Assembly: GCA_965602635.1 (NCBI GenBank) | Contig: CBFCZU010000069.1 | Span: forward strand, 1 to 17,839 | Reading direction: 5' to 3' | Origin: CBFCZU01 sp965602635 | Lineage (GTDB): Bacteria > Planctomycetota > Phycisphaerae > SM23-33 | Length of the DNA stretch: 17,839 bases | Shown here: one piece after another, positions 5,286 to 14,037 of the stretch | Position numbering within the stretch: position 1 is the stretch's first letter | Layout of the letters: each line of letters begins with the position of its first letter | Program-made: the position numbers and the translations under genes | The notes under the pieces: model-generated | Databases searched by the model: none | What the model saw: the letters and a program-made list of their open reading frames with translations, nothing else | What the model was told of the DNA's origin: nothing

Positions 5286-7719
5286 AGGCCCGGGCGGACG
5301 AGCGCTTCTTGAGCATCTCCCGCTCGCGCTTGAGCTGATCGGCCTGGCGGGCGTCGCGGAGCCGCTCGTACTCGGCCTTGGGGACGATCTTCTTCATCGC
5401 GACGATCAGACCGGCCAGCTCGCGCCGCGTCTTCAGGAGTAGCTGCGGGTCCTGCGACCAGACGGTGACGCTCTTTACCACTTCGTCGGGCACGTCGAGC
5501 ATGGCCCGTGCCTTGGCGAGCAGCGCCTTGGCGGCCGCGCTGTCGTCGCCCCTGGCGGCGAGGGCGTCGGCGTAGTCGCGGAGGATGTAGAAGCTCTCCC
5601 AGTCCTCGATGCCGTCGCCGATGTTCTCCAGGCGGATGGAGGGACACGGCGTGCCGTTGGGCCCGGGGTAGAAGAGCATGCCGTCGCAGTTGTACATGGA
5701 GTTTGGGCTGACGAAGGCGCGGGCGTCCCAGGGCACCTCAGGCCAGCGCTTCGGGGACTTGAAGTTGTATTTCCATATGTTGTAGCAGTAGTACTCGAAG
5801 CCGGTGGCGCGGTACTTCCAGCTCATCCAGATGTACGACCTCGCGCCGATGAGGGGGTATTCGAGCTGCACGTTCGGGTATGGGGCCGGCGGGCCGGCGG
5901 CGACGTACCAGAAGAACTTCTCGCCGCGCGCCTGGCACTGCTCGACGACCTTCCGCGCCTCGGCGGCCGAGAGCTTGTCGCCCGGCCAGACGTCGATCTC
6001 CGGGTCCCACACGTCGATGTAGCCGATGCCCTTGGGGTTGGGCGCGCCGCCGCCGACCATCATCATCGCCTCGGGCGTCACCTTGCGGACGTTCTGCGAG
6101 AGGTGTTGCCGCATCTCGTGGCGGTGGCCCTCGTCCTCGACGTAGATGACGGCCAGGTGGATCAGCCCCATCTTCTTGACAAGGTCGTACTTGGTCTTGA
6201 GGGCCTTGAGGTCGCTGTTGCGCTTGAAGCTGCCGTCGAGGTACAGGACGTTCATGCCCCGGTCAACGCAGTGCTTGAGCCTATCGGCCGGCGGCGACAG
6301 GGCGCGGCTGTACTGGGCGGTGGGGGCGACGCGGTGGTCCAGCAGGAAGTCGTACCACCGGTCCATCCACTCGCCCTTGTAGTCCTTGCCGTAGTACCTG
6401 GGGATGCCGGCGGCGCCGAAGCTGCCGACGACGCAGAAGTTCCACTTCCCGGGGATCTCGTAGTCCCACACGCGGACGGTGAGCTTGAGTTCGACCGGCT
6501 CGCAGCCCTTGGCCGTCATGGTGACGGCGGTGCGGTAGTCGCCGGCGGGCGTGCCGGGCGGGGCGTTGACGTTGAACCAGAACGGCGTCGCCTGGTGGCG
6601 GCGGACGGCCTTCCAGCGCGCCGGCGAAAGCTCACCCGGCACCAGCGGGTCGGGCACACGGTAGCACTTGCCGGCGAAATACTTGTCCCGCACCAGCCAG
6701 CTAGCCACCATCTTCACCGTGTCCTGGCAGTACCAGGTCATCTTCTCTGCCGGCAGCTTCGCGCCCGTCCGGCGGTTGACCAGATCGCCCCAGGTGAAGT
6801 TGACGTCCGACAGGTCGTTCATCCACGCCCGGACGACCACCTGGAAGCCCTCGTGCTCGTTGGCGGCCATCTCGAGGAGGTGCTCGCGCTTGTACTCGCC
6901 GCGGTATTCGTAGCGGTGCGAGTGGGGGTCGATTTTCCGCATGGTGTGGGTCATGCCGACGCTCACGGCCTCGGGCCTGGGGGCCAGCTCAAGCTCCAGC
7001 TTCGGGCGCAGCTTCGGGTCCTTGTCGTAGCTCTCGGAGGGGATGTCGATCTCCCAGGTGTTGCGCATTCTCGTGTCCGCGACGCGGACGGGCCTGAGCA
7101 TCACGCCGTGATTGGCGGCGGGGTCCGCCAGCCACTTCTCCGCCAGCGGCGTGACGTTGAAGCTCACCCACGTGCCGCCTTTGGGCACGCTGACCGGCAG
7201 CCAGTCCATCAGGTTGTACCAGTTGCCGCGGCTGGGGGCGTAAAGCTCGACCGAGTCGGCCGCCCCCGCCGGGCGCCCGTTGGCGTAGTCGGTCTTGGCG
7301 TCGAAGTCACCCCCGGGCGAGGGCCAGTCCGTCGCGGCCTTGGCGCTCTTCCACGTGGCCGACTTGTCCCAGTCGGACAGCAGGCCGTGACACATGATCT
7401 CGCAGTAGCGGTTGGCCTTGCTGGCGCCGGGCAGGAAGACCCACAGCCGCGCGCGGGCGAGCTTCTTGCCCTTGAGCGCGTCGGGGATGTCGAACTTGAC
7501 CAGCATGCGGTTGTCCTCGCCGCGGAGGTAGAGCATCTTCGCCCCCGCCGCGGGCGCCTTGGGCGGAGCCTTCGGCCAGAGGGTCGCCGTCCGGCAGCCC
7601 GAATACTCCCGGGTGGGCGAGAGGCCCTGCTGGAGGACGGTGCTGTTGCTGTCGCCCAATCCCGAGCAGCCGGCACAGCCAATAATAATGATGATGGAGA
7701 TCGCAGCCGAGAGTCTCAT
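5275..7719 (-). CDS. DUF4091/GH123-like lipoprotein with DNRLRE domain
   Basis: An 814-residue exported protein. The N-terminus MRLSAAISIIIIIGCAGC is a lipoprotein signal (lipobox I-I-G-C at C15, or C18). Residues about 40-245 form a DNRLRE-type beta-sandwich (MLVKFDIPDALKGKKLARARLWVF). Residues about 255-420 form an N-terminal beta domain, then a TIM-barrel DUF4091 region with an Asp-Glu pair at D529-E530 (IYVEDEGH). The DUF4091 tail signature GDGIEDWESFYILRDY is at about 701-716. DUF4091 is related to GH123, whose members act on beta-linked N-acetylhexosamines using a neighbouring Asp-Glu pair; hydrolysis here is inferred. The C-terminus ends in a charged helix. It overlaps the convergent glycyl radical enzyme gene by 11 bp and diverges from the next gene. 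Confidence 0.85.
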   Translation of the reverse strand: MRLSAAISIIIIIGCAGCSGLGDSNSTVLQQGLSPTREYSGCRTATLWPKAPPKAPAAGAKMLYLRGEDNRMLVKFDIPDALKGKKLARARLWVFLPGASKANRYCEIMCHGLLSDWDKSATWKSAKAATDWPSPGGDFDAKTDYANGRPAGAADSVELYAPSRGNWYNLMDWLPVSVPKGGTWVSFNVTPLAEKWLADPAANHGVMLRPVRVADTRMRNTWEIDIPSESYDKDPKLRPKLELELAPRPEAVSVGMTHTMRKIDPHSHRYEYRGEYKREHLLEMAANEHEGFQVVVRAWMNDLSDVNFTWGDLVNRRTGAKLPAEKMTWYCQDTVKMVASWLVRDKYFAGKCYRVPDPLVPGELSPARWKAVRRHQATPFWFNVNAPPGTPAGDYRTAVTMTAKGCEPVELKLTVRVWDYEIPGKWNFCVVGSFGAAGIPRYYGKDYKGEWMDRWYDFLLDHRVAPTAQYSRALSPPADRLKHCVDRGMNVLYLDGSFKRNSDLKALKTKYDLVKKMGLIHLAVIYVEDEGHRHEMRQHLSQNVRKVTPEAMMMVGGGAPNPKGIGYIDVWDPEIDVWPGDKLSAAEARKVVEQCQARGEKFFWYVAAGPPAPYPNVQLEYPLIGARSYIWMSWKYRATGFEYYCYNIWKYNFKSPKRWPEVPWDARAFVSPNSMYNCDGMLFYPGPNGTPCPSIRLENIGDGIEDWESFYILRDYADALAARGDDSAAAKALLAKARAMLDVPDEVVKSVTVWSQDPQLLLKTRRELAGLIVAMKKIVPKAEYERLRDARQADQLKREREMLKKRSSARASTP

Positions 7720-7781
7720 CGTCAGCCCGTCCGAATAGGGGTCCAGTTGCGGTCCGCAAGTTCCTCGCCTGCCGAGGCGCC

Positions 7782-7810
7782 CTTATACCGCCGGGCGCAC
7801 CGCCGGGCAA
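7782..7810 (-). promoter_or_regulatory. Candidate promoter of the DUF4091 lipoprotein gene
   Basis: On the minus strand TTGCCC (7810-7805), a 17-base spacer and TATAAG (7787-7782) make a reasonable sigma70-type promoter with a leader of roughly 56 bases. A small hairpin CCTCG-CCTGC-CGAGG (7763-7777) would lie near the start of the transcript. It mirrors the promoter on the opposite strand at 7856-7884. Confidence 0.4.
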
Positions 7811-7855
7811 CGGGCTCTCGTGGCTGTGGGTCGGGCCGTGCTCCAAAGAACTCCC

Positions 7856-7884
7856 TTGCCGGAATCGCAATATAGGTGGATAAT
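7856..7884 (+). promoter_or_regulatory. Candidate promoter of the dockerin/DUF4091 protein gene
   Basis: TTGCCG (7856-7861), a 17-base spacer and GATAAT (7879-7884) give the best sigma70-like match in the divergent region. The leader before the ATG at 8003 would be about 110 bases, and AAGGGA at 7991-7996 serves as ribosome binding site. The assignment is by consensus only. Confidence 0.45.
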
Positions 7885-8002
7885 GGTATCCGATTGCCCG
7901 GGCGAGCCCGTGACAGCTCGCTCGGCGCCGGTGCATCGGTGAGGTGCGCCGACGAGCTGTTGAACCTGGAGGAAGTCCTTTATTCATCTGAAGGGAACCG
8001 CA

Positions 8003-11000
8003 ATGTCAGGCATTCGGCGCTTTCGCGCAATTGGTCTTACAGTCATCGCATTGGCCCAACTGGCCCTGGCCGCCGCGGGCGCATCGGCCTCGCCGCCGCC
8101 GGCGCAACAGAAGGCCGATCAGGTTCGCGACCTGCTCGAAGCGTATTTCCAGGGCCGGGAGCGGAGCCTGTTCTTCGCCATCGCCGGCGCGGACGGCGAG
8201 ATTACCAAGGCGGAGTTCACGTCCGCTGCCGGGAGGGGCAGCTCCTTCGTCCGGCCCTACGACAGGTGGTCGGCGGCCAAGGCCTTCGACACCGACGGCA
8301 ACGGCCGGCTGGGCTGGGTCGAGGCAGAGAACTACCGCATTGTCATGCGCAGAAAGATGCTTACCCTCTTCGACAAGGACGGCGACGGCCGCCTGAGCCC
8401 GGCGGAGCGCAAGGCCTCCAGCGCGAATCTCGCCGCCGGCACCCGCAGGCCGAGGACCGTCACCAGCCCGACCGATCTCCTGACACTTCAGCGGCTGCCG
8501 TTGGAATTGCCGAAGCTCCCCGCGGCGGCGGATACCCGCAAGGCCGACACCGACTCCCCCACGGGCCTGACCGACCCCGTGGAGGCCAACTACCTGACCG
8601 CGCCGCTGCCCGGAGACGCCAACCACGACGCCAGCGTTGACGGGCTCGACTACACCATCTGGTCGAACAACTACCTCACGGGCACCACTTACGAGCAGGG
8701 CGACTTCACCGGCGACGGCACCGTGGACGGCCTGGACTACATCGTCTGGTCGAACAACTTCGGCACCATTCGTCGTCCGGCCAACAGGGACGTGTGGCTC
8801 TCGTCCGTCACGTCCGAGCGCGACTACAACATGGGCAGGGCGACGACCATCAAGCTCAAGGTGCTCCAGGAGTTCGGGATTATCGACTTTGACGTGACGC
8901 CCCTGGCGGGCAAGACGATCACCAGCGCGAGGCTGTACATCAGGCCCGCCGGCGGCGGGGGGCTGAACCTCAACGACGGCACCGACCTGCGCTGGCTGAC
9001 GATCTCGACGGTTTCCCATGAATGGGTCGAGGGCCTCAGCACCAGCTACGCGCCCGACCCCGTCGGGCACGGGGCCTCGTTCAACGAGTCGAGCTACGGG
9101 GTGGACGACTGGGGCTGGCCCGGAGCGAAGGTCTGGAACGTGGGCCTTGGCAACGGCAACACCATCCGGTTCGATGAATGGATGGCCCCGGCGGCGGGTC
9201 GGCCGGGCTGGCAGGAAATCGAGATCGACCCCCGGCTGGTGGAGGCGATGGTGGCCGGCGCCACCCACGGGCTGATGATCATGGACGGCTCCACGTGGTG
9301 GGGCGTCAACAACCGCATCTCCACCCGCGAGTCCGGCAACGCCCCCTACCTGGAGATCAGGGCCGTCGCGACAGACGATGCGCCCCCGGCCGCGCCGACC
9401 GAGCTGAGCGTCCAGCCGGCGCCGAACTGGGCGACGCCCGCCCAGGGGGCGGCACAGATCAGCCTGACGGTGCCGCAGGACGCGCTGTCCTTCAACCTGA
9501 CGGTCAACGGCATGGCGGTGGAGCGCTGGCAGATTCCGTTCGCAGCCGCGGGCGGGTCGGTCCAGACGTTCGTCCTGCGCGACCTGGCGCCCGGGGCGGC
9601 CATCACGGTCGCGGCGACCGCTGTGGACGCCGCGGGCAACGAGTCCGCCGCCGCCAGCGCCGGCGGCGCCGCCAGTGCGGCGCTGACCGTGCCTGCGCTG
9701 CCGGCCTCTCCCTTCACGCCCGTGGCCGGCGCGCCCCAGACCCTGGGGACCGCGTCGGTGTGGGCATTCCCCGAGGTCACGAAGGTTGACCCCGTCACCA
9801 AGGCGGTGCTTCACGAGCAGGGCGGCGCCGACTACCGCCAGAAGAACCCCGTCTGGTCCGGCGCCACCGGGCAGATCCGCCTGGCGGCCGCACGCGGCGA
9901 GATCGTCAGCTTCCAGCTCGCCATCGAGGGAGCGCTGAACGACTGCCAGCTTAGCGTGACCAACCTCGCCGGCCCGGGCGCCGCCGAGATATCCAACGAG
10001 GGCGTGAAGCTCTGGCGGAACTGGTATGTCCTGCGCGAGAGCGAGTACGCCATCGCGCTGCTGGTCGGCCAGGTCTTCGACTCCCCCTTTGCCGACAACC
10101 CCGTCGCCGGCCAGACCCTCCAGGCGCTGACGGTGGACCTGCACGTGCCCAGCGACACTCCGCCCGGCGAGTACGACGGGCAGGTGGTCCTCACGGCCCA
10201 GCCCGGGCAGCTCCAGCTCCCGCTGAAGGTCAAGGTGTACGACGTGGTCATCCCCGACCAGGTCCACTTCAATCCCGAGCTGAACTGCTACAGCGGCCCG
10301 GGCACGGCCGGCAGCCCACAGTTCAAGAACAGCTTCCGCCTGGCCCATTACCACCGGTGCACGATCAACCGCGTGCCCTATTCCCAAGGCGGGAACGTCC
10401 ACAGCGACTGGGTGCCGGTCGTCGGCGGTGACGGGCACGTGATAGACTGGACGGCCTTCGACGCCAACCTCGGCGGGCTGCTGGACGGCTCCTGGTTCGC
10501 CGGAAACCCACGCGGCGAGGAGCCCGTGCCGACGCTCTACCTGCCGCTGTTCGAGGGCTGGCCCAAGAACTTCCTGAACCACTACGACCCCGGCCCGGGC
10601 ATACCCATCAACGGAGAAGACAACTGGGACAAGCTCCACCACGACACCATGGCCAAGCCCATCGACGAGGCGATGGACGAGGCCTTCAAGACCGCCTTCA
10701 AGAACTGCACGGCCGACTTCGTCGCCCACTTCGGCTCGGAGAGCTGGAACCGGACCGTCATGCAGTTCTACCTGAACAACAAGCCAAGCTGGGGCTACAC
10801 GATGTGGACGCTGGACGAGCCGGCGGAGTTTCTCGACTGGGCGGCCATAAACTTCTTCGGGCGGCTGTACAAGGAGGCGGTCAACGATCCGGAGGTGTAC
10901 ACCAGCGAGTTCCACGAGCAGCTCTACGAGCAGGGCCTGGCGGCGATGAACCGCCCCCGGGCGACGTTCCTGTTCCGCGGCGACGTCTCCCGCCCCATGT

Positions 11001-11530
11001 GGCAAGGCAATGTGTCCGACGGGATCATGAACACCATGTACGTCGGCGGCATGTACAACAGCCTGCCGCGGATGATGCGGGACCACGCCACCCGGATGCC
11101 CGTCACGCCGTATGCCTACGGCTCGTGCAACGCCGTCAACCAGAGCAACTGGAACTCGACGGTCTGGTGCCTGAACACCTTCGCGCTGAACGGCAACGGG
11201 GTGCTTCCGTGGCAGTCGCTTGCCGGCGCGGCCGCGATGACCGCCTACGACACGAACGGGCTGATCATCAACCCCGGCGGCGCCTACGGCAATGCCGTGG
11301 CGAGCTTCCGCGTCCACGCCCTGCGGCGCGGCGCCCAGGACGCCGAGCTGCTGAGGCTGCTGCAGCTCAAGAACGGCTGGTCGCGCGAGCACTGCGGGAT
11401 GGTCGTCGCCCAGAAGGTCCCGCTGGCGTCGTATTTCCCGCTGAGCGGCGATCCCCTTTACGGGACGCTCACCGGGCAGGGCTTCTGCGAGATGAAGGAG
11501 GGCCTGCTGCAACTGCTGGAGCTGCCCTAG
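8003..11530 (+). CDS. Exported EF-hand/dockerin/DNRLRE/DUF4091 multidomain protein
   Basis: A 1175-residue secreted protein. A signal peptide (about 1-30, Ala-rich and ending ASAS) is followed by calcium-binding EF-hand loops D96-E107 and D124-E135, with a weaker one near 61-72. Two dockerin-type repeats start at G204 (GDANHDASVDGLDY) and G233 (GDFTGDGTVDGLDY). A DNRLRE-like beta domain spans about 262-455, a fibronectin-III-like linker about 460-565, and a DUF4091/GH123-like region about 585-1175. That region has W-T-L-D-E-P at 936-940, the Asp-Glu-Pro expected at the GH123 acid pair. It is probably glycan-acting outside the cytoplasm, with the dockerin giving calcium-dependent attachment; substrate unknown. 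The start is supported by AAGGGA 6 bases upstream. Dockerin-like repeats normally sit at a terminus; here they are internal. Confidence 0.85.
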   Translation: MSGIRRFRAIGLTVIALAQLALAAAGASASPPPAQQKADQVRDLLEAYFQGRERSLFFAIAGADGEITKAEFTSAAGRGSSFVRPYDRWSAAKAFDTDGNGRLGWVEAENYRIVMRRKMLTLFDKDGDGRLSPAERKASSANLAAGTRRPRTVTSPTDLLTLQRLPLELPKLPAAADTRKADTDSPTGLTDPVEANYLTAPLPGDANHDASVDGLDYTIWSNNYLTGTTYEQGDFTGDGTVDGLDYIVWSNNFGTIRRPANRDVWLSSVTSERDYNMGRATTIKLKVLQEFGIIDFDVTPLAGKTITSARLYIRPAGGGGLNLNDGTDLRWLTISTVSHEWVEGLSTSYAPDPVGHGASFNESSYGVDDWGWPGAKVWNVGLGNGNTIRFDEWMAPAAGRPGWQEIEIDPRLVEAMVAGATHGLMIMDGSTWWGVNNRISTRESGNAPYLEIRAVATDDAPPAAPTELSVQPAPNWATPAQGAAQISLTVPQDALSFNLTVNGMAVERWQIPFAAAGGSVQTFVLRDLAPGAAITVAATAVDAAGNESAAASAGGAASAALTVPALPASPFTPVAGAPQTLGTASVWAFPEVTKVDPVTKAVLHEQGGADYRQKNPVWSGATGQIRLAAARGEIVSFQLAIEGALNDCQLSVTNLAGPGAAEISNEGVKLWRNWYVLRESEYAIALLVGQVFDSPFADNPVAGQTLQALTVDLHVPSDTPPGEYDGQVVLTAQPGQLQLPLKVKVYDVVIPDQVHFNPELNCYSGPGTAGSPQFKNSFRLAHYHRCTINRVPYSQGGNVHSDWVPVVGGDGHVIDWTAFDANLGGLLDGSWFAGNPRGEEPVPTLYLPLFEGWPKNFLNHYDPGPGIPINGEDNWDKLHHDTMAKPIDEAMDEAFKTAFKNCTADFVAHFGSESWNRTVMQFYLNNKPSWGYTMWTLDEPAEFLDWAAINFFGRLYKEAVNDPEVYTSEFHEQLYEQGLAAMNRPRATFLFRGDVSRPMWQGNVSDGIMNTMYVGGMYNSLPRMMRDHATRMPVTPYAYGSCNAVNQSNWNSTVWCLNTFALNGNGVLPWQSLAGAAAMTAYDTNGLIINPGGAYGNAVASFRVHALRRGAQDAELLRLLQLKNGWSREHCGMVVAQKVPLASYFPLSGDPLYGTLTGQGFCEMKEGLLQLLELP

Positions 11531-11551
11531 CCCTCCCGCACGCCGCTGGGG

Positions 11552-12379
11552 TCACGCGCCGCCGAGCCGCCGGTACAGGCCGGCGTACGTCGTCGCCTCC
11601 AGGCCGAGATCGCGGACGCGCGCGAAGACGAGGTCGAGCATCTCCATCGCCGGATCGAACCGATCCAGCGACCAGGGGTGCCAGATCAGCGAGACGAAGG
11701 TCAGCTCGTCGCCGGCTGCCTTGTCGAGGAAGAGGCGGTGGACGTCGAACTCCTCGCGCGGCGTCTTGACGAAGTCGCGCGGGATCGCCTCGGGCATCGC
11801 TGCCGGCCAGAGCGTCAGCCGCGAGGGGCCCCACTTGTTGTTGTCCTTGAGCAGGTTCTCCTGCCACCCGTGGCCGGGGAGCTCCCACAGGTCGGGGAAG
11901 CCGTCGCCCTCGTACGTGAAGGGCTGGCGGAGCAGGGCGGGCATGGTGTAGTCCGGCCCCCAGGCCAGGCTGCTGACGTACTTGAGCCCGGCCTCGTGGA
12001 GGAGCTTGAGCACCTCGGGCGCGCCCGTCAGTCCTTCGACGAAGCAGCACCCCGGCCTGAGGCCCAGGCATGGGCGCTCGAAGACGTCCTCGACGGCCTG
12101 CTTGCCGCGGGCGATCTCCTCGGCGACGGCCTCGAGCGGCAGCGCGGGCCCGCAGAGCGGATGGTCGCGCAGCATCCCGTGCGACCACGTGTGCGAGGCG
12201 ACCTCGAAGAGCGGGTCGTCCAGCAGGCGGCGGTATTCGTCGGCGTCGGCCCGCAGCGCCCTGCCGACCAGGAAGAACGTGGCCGGCATCTCGTGCCGCC
12301 GGTGGACCTCGACGATCTTGCGGCAGGCGGGCAGGCACTCGGCGTGCTCGGTGTCGTAGGCCGCGATGTAGTGCGTCAT
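11552..12379 (-). CDS. Polysaccharide deacetylase family protein (NodB-like)
   Basis: A 275-residue protein with no signal peptide, so probably cytoplasmic. It follows the NodB homology layout: motif 1 AAYDTEH (D9, E11, a D-x-E variant of T-F-D-D), motif 2 ASHTWSHG with metal ligands H63 and H67, motif 3 LRPG near 107-110, a later LPGHGW near 167-172, and the histidine strand VSLIWHPWS near 229-236. Such enzymes remove N-acyl or related groups from amino sugars or small amides using a metal ion. The start is the ATG at 12379 with GGAG upstream; the longer open frame has no better start. It lies 32 bp after the aminotransferase gene, so they are probably one operon. Its stop lies 21 bp from the convergent gene's stop. 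Confidence 0.85.
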   Translation of the reverse strand: MTHYIAAYDTEHAECLPACRKIVEVHRRHEMPATFFLVGRALRADADEYRRLLDDPLFEVASHTWSHGMLRDHPLCGPALPLEAVAEEIARGKQAVEDVFERPCLGLRPGCCFVEGLTGAPEVLKLLHEAGLKYVSSLAWGPDYTMPALLRQPFTYEGDGFPDLWELPGHGWQENLLKDNNKWGPSRLTLWPAAMPEAIPRDFVKTPREEFDVHRLFLDKAAGDELTFVSLIWHPWSLDRFDPAMEMLDLVFARVRDLGLEATTYAGLYRRLGGA

Positions 12380-12411
12380 GGAATCGCTCCGCGCCTGGCC
12401 CGGTCGCCCCG

Positions 12412-13755
12412 TCAGAGCCACTTCGCCGCCCGCTCGTCGGGCGTGCAGTAGGCCGACAGGACCTTGTTGATCCCGGCGGCGACGGCGTCGCAGTCGGCCT
12501 GCGAGAACCACTGGTCCAGGCCGACCCTTGCGCTGCGGTCGTAGAGGTCGTCGGCGACAGGGCAGTCGCCTCGCTTGTAGCGCGGCTCGCCGGTGGCCGG
12601 GTCGAGGATCACCGGGAACATGTGATGGTAAACGTGCCAGTCGGGGGCGGCGTCGGGCCCGCGGTATCCGCAGCCGATGCCCTCGGCCGTCAGTGCGGCG
12701 GCGATCCGCCCGCCTAGCTCGTGCGTTTCGGGGTAGAAGCGCAGCTCGTAGCCGATCCAGCCTTCGGCGTCGGTGACGCGGCGGGGGACGATCTCGCGGA
12801 ACGTCTCCAGCCGCCCGGCGACGCGGGCGAAGACCTTTCGGTGCCGCCCCACCACGTCTTCGAGCTTGGCGAGCTGGACCACGTCAACGGCCGCCTCCAG
12901 CTCCGACATGCGGTAGTTCGTGCCGACGAACAGCTCGCCCGCATGCCGCGGCGGGGCAAACCGGTCTCCCCGCCACAGCCCGCCGCACTCGGCCAGTTGG
13001 CGGGCGCGATCGTAGAGCCCCTCGTCGTCGGTGACGAGCAGGCCGCCCTCGCCGCCGCCGATGATCTTGTAGGCGGAGATGCTGAAGCAGCCGACGTCGC
13101 CGATCGTACCGACGTATCGGCCCCGGTATCGCCCGCCGGGCGACTGGGCGCAGTCCTCGATGACCTTCAGGCCGTGCCCGCGGGCAACGGCGACGATCGG
13201 CTCCATGTCGCACACGCCGCCCCACTGGTGCGTCGGGGCGACGGCCACCGTCCGGGCGGTGATGAGCGGCTCGATCTTGCCCGGGTCCATCTGGAACGAC
13301 TCGTCCACGTCGCAGAACACGGGCGTCGCGCCGGTCATCGCCAGTGCCGCCGAGGTGGCCATGAATCCGATCGCCGGGACGATGACCTCCTTGCCGGGCG
13401 CTGCGCCCACAGCCGCGGCGGCTGCGTGAACGGCGGCCGTGCCCGAGCTGATCGACAGCGCGTGCCGGACGCCGAACATCTCCCGCGCCGCCGCCTCGAA
13501 CTGCTCGCTCTTGGTCGGCTCGGGGAACGGGCAGAGGTACCTCGCCAGGTTCGGCCCGCCGCCGACGAAGTCGTCGTTCGACACGGCGGCGCGGATCCGC
13601 CCCAGGGCCTCGCCCGTGAAGCCGAAGCGCTCGGCGACGGACATGAACTCCTCGACGCCGATCTTGGGCTGGGGCTTTCCGGTCATTCCCGCGAAGGCCT
13701 TCGGCCCGCCGTTGACGGCTAGCTCCTGTTCGCCGGCGTGCTTTGTCTTGCTCAA
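12412..13755 (-). CDS. DegT/DnrJ/EryC1/StrS-family PLP aminotransferase
   Basis: A 447-residue fold-type I PLP enzyme of the sugar-aminotransferase family, which transfers an amino group onto keto-sugars or related ketones. Visible features are the N-terminal LAVNGGPKAF, the phosphate loop SSGTAAVHAA, the PLP-ring aspartate in VIEDCAQS (about D201), the Schiff-base lysine in ISAYKIIGGGEGG (about K230), and NYRMSELEAA. The start is a TTG at 13755 with GGAG 8 bases before it; no in-frame ATG occurs until inside the conserved fold. At 447 residues it is longer than the usual 370-400, mostly in the N-terminus and in the late region around HVYHHMFPVI. It is followed closely by the deacetylase, which suggests amino-sugar chemistry. 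Confidence 0.88.
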   Translation of the reverse strand: MSKTKHAGEQELAVNGGPKAFAGMTGKPQPKIGVEEFMSVAERFGFTGEALGRIRAAVSNDDFVGGGPNLARYLCPFPEPTKSEQFEAAAREMFGVRHALSISSGTAAVHAAAAAVGAAPGKEVIVPAIGFMATSAALAMTGATPVFCDVDESFQMDPGKIEPLITARTVAVAPTHQWGGVCDMEPIVAVARGHGLKVIEDCAQSPGGRYRGRYVGTIGDVGCFSISAYKIIGGGEGGLLVTDDEGLYDRARQLAECGGLWRGDRFAPPRHAGELFVGTNYRMSELEAAVDVVQLAKLEDVVGRHRKVFARVAGRLETFREIVPRRVTDAEGWIGYELRFYPETHELGGRIAAALTAEGIGCGYRGPDAAPDWHVYHHMFPVILDPATGEPRYKRGDCPVADDLYDRSARVGLDQWFSQADCDAVAAGINKVLSAYCTPDERAAKWL

Positions 13756-13840
13756 GTCACTCGCTCCATTGCCGCCGCTACGACGGCCGGGACCATCCAA
13801 ACGCGTCGGTCGATCATCTCTTCAGTCTCCGTGTGCTGCC

Positions 13841-14037
13841 GCTAGCCTGCTTATTGCATGACCCCTTCGGGGTCTATGCAATAAGCACCTTTGCGAGAGA
13901 CGGTTCTCTCGCAAAGGTTTCGACTCGGCGCTTCGCGCCTCGCTCAAGGCTAGCCCTGAGCAAGAGCGACGCAAGTCGCTCGCGTCGAAGCCCGCAGGGC
14001 GGATGTTGCACGCGCATCGTGCAACATCCGGGCTAGC
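13841..14037. repeat. Dense hairpin array framed by GCTAGC
   Basis: Seven stem-loops are packed into 183 bp. 13848-13887 has an 18-bp stem with one bulge and TTC loop. 13888-13917 has a perfect 13-bp stem, CCTTTGCGAGAGA with loop CGGT. Smaller ones lie at 13927-13939, 13942-13961, 13965-13980 and 13990-14000. 14000-14030 has a perfect 13-bp stem, CGGATGTTGCACG. GGTTTCGAC (13916-13924) pairs with GTCGAAGCC (13984-13992) and encloses three of the small hairpins like a multibranch RNA. GCTAGC occurs at 13841, 13949 and 14032. It directly follows the stop of the minus-strand gene, but no T tract marks an ordinary terminator. Confidence 0.6.

Noticed and set aside
6103..7875. 590-codon plus-strand open frame opposite the lipoprotein gene
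   Set aside because: Low-complexity Val/Ala/Gly/Arg composition, no recognisable domain, and fully opposite a gene with a clear lipobox and DUF4091 tail.
8006..11512. Very long open frame on the minus strand opposite the dockerin/DUF4091 protein
   Set aside because: Antisense shadow of a GC-rich gene. Its translation is Val/Gly/Arg/His-rich without any domain, while the plus strand has a signal peptide, EF-hands and DUF4091 motifs.
12380..12511. Extension of the deacetylase frame upstream of 12379
   Set aside because: It would overlap the aminotransferase gene with an Arg-rich tail; the ATG at 12379 has an SD and starts directly at the first conserved strand.
13756..13800. 15-codon extension of the aminotransferase to a TTG at 13800
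   Set aside because: The added residues (DGPGRRSGGNGAS) are not family-like, and the TTG at 13755 has a well-placed GGAG.
13848..14030. CRISPR array
   Set aside because: The stems differ in sequence and length from one another. There are no identical direct repeats with unique spacers and no cas gene.
14000..14030. Intrinsic terminator of the 14033-17839 operon
   Set aside because: The 13-bp stem lies 2 bases after the stop but is not followed by a T tract on the minus strand, so it was kept as part of the hairpin array.
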